DNA of 64,000 bases from NCBI RefSeq assembly GCF_029392895.1, contig NZ_CP114200.1, positions 5,239,001-5,303,000 on the forward strand. Direction: 5' to 3'. The stretch is from Streptomyces sp. 71268 (lineage in GTDB: Bacteria > Actinomycetota > Actinomycetes > Streptomycetales > Streptomycetaceae). The notes under the pieces are model-generated. The model was not told the DNA's origin and did no database searches. It saw only the letters and a list, made by a program, of their open reading frames with translations. The position numbers and the translations under genes were made by a program. This document shows, piece by piece, positions 61,239 to 64,000 of this stretch. Numbering within the stretch: position 1 is the stretch's first letter; the number at the start of each line of letters is the position of its first letter.

Positions 61239-62795
61239 ATGGATATGCAATCTGTGGTGGTGGGGACGTCCGGTACGACCGCCGAGGACGTGATCGCTGT
61301 GGCGCGCGGGCTGGCGCGCGTCGAGCTGTCGCCGCAGTCCCTGGCCGGTGTCGCGGCCTCGCGCCAGGTCATCGACGAACTCGCGGCCAAGCCCGACCCC
61401 GTGTACGGGGTCTCGACGGGGTTCGGGGCGCTCGCCGTCCGGCACATCAGCCCCGAGCTGCGCGCCCGGTTGCAGCGCAACATCGTGCGCTCGCACGCGG
61501 CCGGCATGGGGCGGCACGTCGAGCGCGAGGTGGTGCGCGCGCTGATGTTCCTGCGCCTGAAGACGTTGGCCTCCGGGCATACCGGGGTCCGACCCGTGGT
61601 GGTCGAGACGATGGCCGCGATCCTGAACGCCGGGATCACCCCGGTGGTGCACGAGTACGGCTCGCTCGGCTGCTCCGGCGACCTCGCGCCGCTCTCGCAC
61701 TGCGCGCTCACCCTCCTCGGCGAGGGCGAGGCGCAGGGCCCCGACGGCGTGACCCGGCCCGCCGCCGAGCTGCTCGCCGAGCACGGCATCGCGCCGGTCG
61801 AGCTGCGCGAGAAGGAGGGGCTCGCGCTGCTGAACGGCACCGACGGCATGCTGGGCATGCTCGTCATGGCCTGCGCCGACCTGGCCCGCCTGTTCACCTC
61901 GGCCGACATCACGGCCGCCCTCTCGCTTGAGGCGCTGCTCGGCACGGACCGGGTGCTCGCCCCCGAGCTGCACGCCATCCGCCCGCACCCCGGGCAGGCG
62001 GCCAGCGCCGACAACATGCTGCGCGTGCTGGCCGGCTCCGGGCTGACGGGTCATCACCAGGACGACGCGCCCCGGGTGCAGGACGCGTACTCCATCCGCT
62101 GCGCGCCGCAGGTCGCCGGCGCCGGCCGGGACACCCTGGCGCACGCGCGCCTGGTGGCCGAGCGTGAACTGGCCGCCGCGGTGGACAACCCCGTGGTGCT
62201 GCGCGAGGCCGACGGCACGGGCCGGGTCGAGTCCAACGGCAACTTCCACGGCGCGCCGGTCGGCTACGTCCTGGACTTCCTCGCCATCGCCGTCGCCGAC
62301 CTCGGCTCCATCGCCGAACGGCGCACCGACCGACTCCTGGACAAGAACCGCTCGCACGGCCTGCCGCCGTTCCTCGCCGACGACGCGGGCGTGGACTCCG
62401 GCCTGATGATCGCTCAGTACACGCAGGCCGCCCTGGTCAGCGAGTTGAAGCGGTTGGCGGTGCCGGCCTCGGTCGACTCCATCCCGTCCTCCGCGATGCA
62501 GGAGGACCACGTCTCGATGGGCTGGTCGGCCGCGCGCAAGCTGCGTACGGCGGTGGACAACCTGACCCGGATCATCGCGGTCGAGCTGGTCACCGCGACC
62601 CGCGCCATCGAACTGCGCGAGGGCATGACCCCGGCGCCGGCCACCCAGGCCGTGCTCGCCGCCGTGCGCGCGGCCGGTGTCGAGGGCCCCGGGGCGGACC
62701 GTTTCCTCGCCCCTGACCTGGCCGCGGCCGAGGCGTTCGTGCGCTCGGGGGCGCTCATCGAGGCCGTGGAGCCGGTGACGGGCCCGCTGGCCTGA
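61239..62795 (+). CDS. hutH: Histidine ammonia-lyase
   Basis: A 518-residue lyase turning L-histidine into urocanate and ammonia, the first step of histidine use. The MIO cofactor forms from residues 145-147, in YGSLGCSGDLAPLSH: the usual Ala-Ser-Gly is Cys-Ser-Gly, which I recall from Streptomyces enzymes. Other active-site parts are VYGVSTGFGALA, RNIVRSHAAGMG, LLNGTDGMLG, PRVQDAYSIRCAPQVAGAG and SSAMQEDHVSMGW. It stands apart from other hut genes, as in S. coelicolor. It is read from its own promoter just after the repeat-protein gene. Confidence 0.96.
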   Translation: MDMQSVVVGTSGTTAEDVIAVARGLARVELSPQSLAGVAASRQVIDELAAKPDPVYGVSTGFGALAVRHISPELRARLQRNIVRSHAAGMGRHVEREVVRALMFLRLKTLASGHTGVRPVVVETMAAILNAGITPVVHEYGSLGCSGDLAPLSHCALTLLGEGEAQGPDGVTRPAAELLAEHGIAPVELREKEGLALLNGTDGMLGMLVMACADLARLFTSADITAALSLEALLGTDRVLAPELHAIRPHPGQAASADNMLRVLAGSGLTGHHQDDAPRVQDAYSIRCAPQVAGAGRDTLAHARLVAERELAAAVDNPVVLREADGTGRVESNGNFHGAPVGYVLDFLAIAVADLGSIAERRTDRLLDKNRSHGLPPFLADDAGVDSGLMIAQYTQAALVSELKRLAVPASVDSIPSSAMQEDHVSMGWSAARKLRTAVDNLTRIIAVELVTATRAIELREGMTPAPATQAVLAAVRAAGVEGPGADRFLAPDLAAAEAFVRSGALIEAVEPVTGPLA

Positions 62796-62856
62796 CCCCA
62801 CGGGGGCGCGCCCCGAGACGGTCGGGCCCGGCGGACAGCCTGGCCCGACCGGGTGC

Positions 62857-63141
62857 TCAGTGGGCGCGCGAGCGGCGCAGCGAGACGGTGACCATCGCCG
62901 CGCCGAGGCCGAGGAAGCCGACGCCGCCCACCACGTACGGGGTGGTGTCGATGCTGCCGGACTCGGCCAGCCGCGCCTGGCCGGCGGGGGCGTTCGGGCC
63001 CGCGGCGGGGACCGGTCGGGACGAGGGCTGACGGTTCTCGGGGCCGTCCTCCGTCGCCTTGGCGGAGGGCACGAACCACAGAGCACACAGCAACGCGCCG
63101 GCGGCAGCGGCGGTGAGCAGTGGTCGGCGTGCGGTGGTCAC
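62857..63141 (-). CDS. Small exported protein with C-terminal anchor, possible sortase substrate
   Basis: A 94-residue protein. An N-terminal signal peptide (ARRPLLTAAAAGALLCALWF, cleavage near VPSAKA) is followed by a Pro-rich spacer (RQPSSRPVPAAGPNAPAG). Then comes LAESG (residues 58-62), a hydrophobic helix (YVVGGVGFLGLGAAMVTVSL) and a basic tail RRSRAH. The order motif-helix-basic tail is that of cell-wall sorting signals; actinobacterial class E sortases use LAxTG, so LAESG would be a Thr-to-Ser variant. If not sorted, it is simply membrane anchored. GTG 63141 is the start that puts the basic residues first. Confidence 0.78.
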   Translation of the reverse strand: MTTARRPLLTAAAAGALLCALWFVPSAKATEDGPENRQPSSRPVPAAGPNAPAGQARLAESGSIDTTPYVVGGVGFLGLGAAMVTVSLRRSRAH

Positions 63142-63250
63142 GTAGGAGATCCCCCTTGTGCTGGCGGCCAATTGGCCCTGTATCGGCCGATGGTAGTGAC
63201 CGCTGCGGGTCGCGCGGAAGGCTGGGCGCGGGCCGCCTACGCTCCGGAAC

Positions 63251-63718
63251 ATGAGCACTCCGGAAACATCCACGTTCGTACGGCTTCGCGTGGAGCTCGT
63301 ACTCGACATCAACGACGCCGAACAACTCGCCGTCGCCGCGCGGGAACAGATCGACGGCGACGCGTTCATGCCCGAGGAGGAACGCGCGCACGCGCGGGTG
63401 GCCATCCGCGACGACCAGGCCGAGGCGCTCGCCTACCTCATCGATCCGTACGCCCTGGTCAAGGAGGTGCCCGGGATCGAGCTGGCCCAGGCGTCGTGGA
63501 GCAGCGAGCCCGTCGACTTCGACCCGGACGCCCAGGTGTGGGGCCTGGACGACGACGAGGACCTGTACGACGACGACCTGCCGGACGACCGTGACGATGA
63601 GGACGGCGCCGGCCACGACGTGGGGCTCGGCGGGCGGATCGACGCCGCGGCGGACGACCCCGACGCCACCTACGACCCGGCCGGCGGCTGGGCCGCCGGT
63701 GGCTACCGGCAGCCGTGA
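63251..63718 (+). CDS. Conserved acidic protein of unknown function
   Basis: A 155-residue cytoplasmic protein. The N-half looks folded (VRLRVELVLDINDAEQLAVA, RDDQAEALAYLIDPYALVKE, VPGIELAQASWSSEPVDF). The C-half is strongly acidic and probably disordered (DDDEDLYDDDLPDDRDDEDG). There is no known domain. ATG 63251 lies 7 nt after -10-like TACGCT (63238-63243), suggesting a leaderless mRNA; there is no ribosome-binding site. It is divergent from the small anchored protein gene. Confidence 0.85.
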   Translation: MSTPETSTFVRLRVELVLDINDAEQLAVAAREQIDGDAFMPEEERAHARVAIRDDQAEALAYLIDPYALVKEVPGIELAQASWSSEPVDFDPDAQVWGLDDDEDLYDDDLPDDRDDEDGAGHDVGLGGRIDAAADDPDATYDPAGGWAAGGYRQP

Positions 63719-63920
63719 GGCGCCCGCCGCGCGCCGATCCGCCCCGCACCCGCGCCGGGCGGCGCGAACCCGGGCCCGCGCGCCGCGCGGCTGGGCGCTG
63801 CGCGGGAGGAGCGGGAGGATGCCGGCTGGGCAGGGCGGGAAGATGCTGGGTGGGCGAGGCGGGAGGGTAACGAAACCGATGCGGGAAGGGGGCGGCGGAC
63901 GCTGACCCGTACCACCGGAG
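63719..63920. other. 3' flank of the acidic protein gene
   Basis: About 200 bp with repeated GGCGGGA(G/A)GA-type sequence near 63810-63890 (GGCGGGAAGATG, GGCGGGAGGGT). No gene is supported. Confidence 0.5.
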
Positions 63921-63958
63921 CCCCGGTCAGGCATATGGTCTGACCGGGGTCTTTTGGT
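63921..63958. terminator. Intrinsic terminator with T-run
   Basis: A 10-bp stem, CCCCGGTCAG (63921-63930) and CTGACCGGGG (63940-63949), has a 9-nt loop and is followed by TCTTTT. It is the most classical terminator in the window. The last 42 bases hold no identified gene. Confidence 0.88.
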
Positions 63959-64000
63959 GAGTGGCCTTGCCCACAGTTTCACTGGTAGTGGAACGGGCCA

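Noticed and set aside
63959..64000. tRNA or start of another gene at the right edge
   Set aside because: Too short to judge, with no cloverleaf arms or start codon with a binding site.

Overview
This is chromosomal DNA of a high-GC actinomycete, almost certainly Streptomyces. Third codon positions are nearly all G or C, many genes start with GTG or lack a leader, and the gene order (nonulosonate polymer genes, nucleoside ABC importer, cdd-deoA, add, afsQ2-afsQ1-sigQ, deoC, lpdA, accA2, maf, pccE-pccB, birA, cya, hutH) matches, from memory, the SCO4873-SCO4932 part of the S. coelicolor core. No database was searched.

Layout. 1-2089: a partial FAD monooxygenase divergent from a TetR regulator, with two perfect palindromic operators between them. 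2318-11360: a cell-surface nonulosonic acid cluster with an acyltransferase, three GT-B sialyltransferase-like proteins, a GT2, a NeuA-HAD fusion and a NeuB synthase; it fits the Kdn-containing teichulosonic acid of Streptomyces walls. 11550-20160: an M20 hydrolase, then a nucleoside import and breakdown operon (lipoprotein, two-domain ATPase, two permeases, cdd, deoA). 20405-25616: Uma2 nuclease-fold protein, MFS/LysR pair, TlpA lipoprotein and a hydrolase-fold protein without its nucleophile. 25732-28587: add, a small secreted protein, a PspC protein and a 931-bp IS5-type insertion sequence. 28614-33443: VanZ-like protein and the afsQ3-like/afsQ2/afsQ1/sigQ regulatory locus. 33761-42221: a kinase, two aldehyde dehydrogenase homologues, deoC, a PH-domain protein, a phosphosugar mutase and purine nucleoside phosphorylase. 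42362-46498: GGCT-like protein, lpdA, DeoR and TetR regulators. 46927-53646: the biotin-dependent acyl-CoA carboxylase module (accA2, maf, mmpB, pccE, pccB, birA). 54029-58043: cya, an enoyl-CoA hydratase and a GAF-GGDEF protein. 58335-63718: a small membrane protein, a large helix-turn-helix/coiled-coil/repeat protein, hutH, a possible sortase substrate and an acidic protein.

How parts work together. Nucleoside genes are scattered over 30 kb but share a 12-bp palindrome, CTACGCGCGTAG, at the core promoter of the importer operon, add, deoC and purine nucleoside phosphorylase. Together they form a route from imported nucleoside to free base, acetaldehyde (then acetate through the aldehyde dehydrogenase) and glyceraldehyde-3-phosphate. 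The DeoR protein encoded here is a candidate regulator.

The least explained items are a 789-residue protein (58836-61205) with about 15 copies of a strict 32-residue helical repeat, an ABC ATPase whose only workable start is an ATC codon (14219), and a four-copy palindromic 27-bp repeat inserted in frame in a glycosyltransferase gene (10194).
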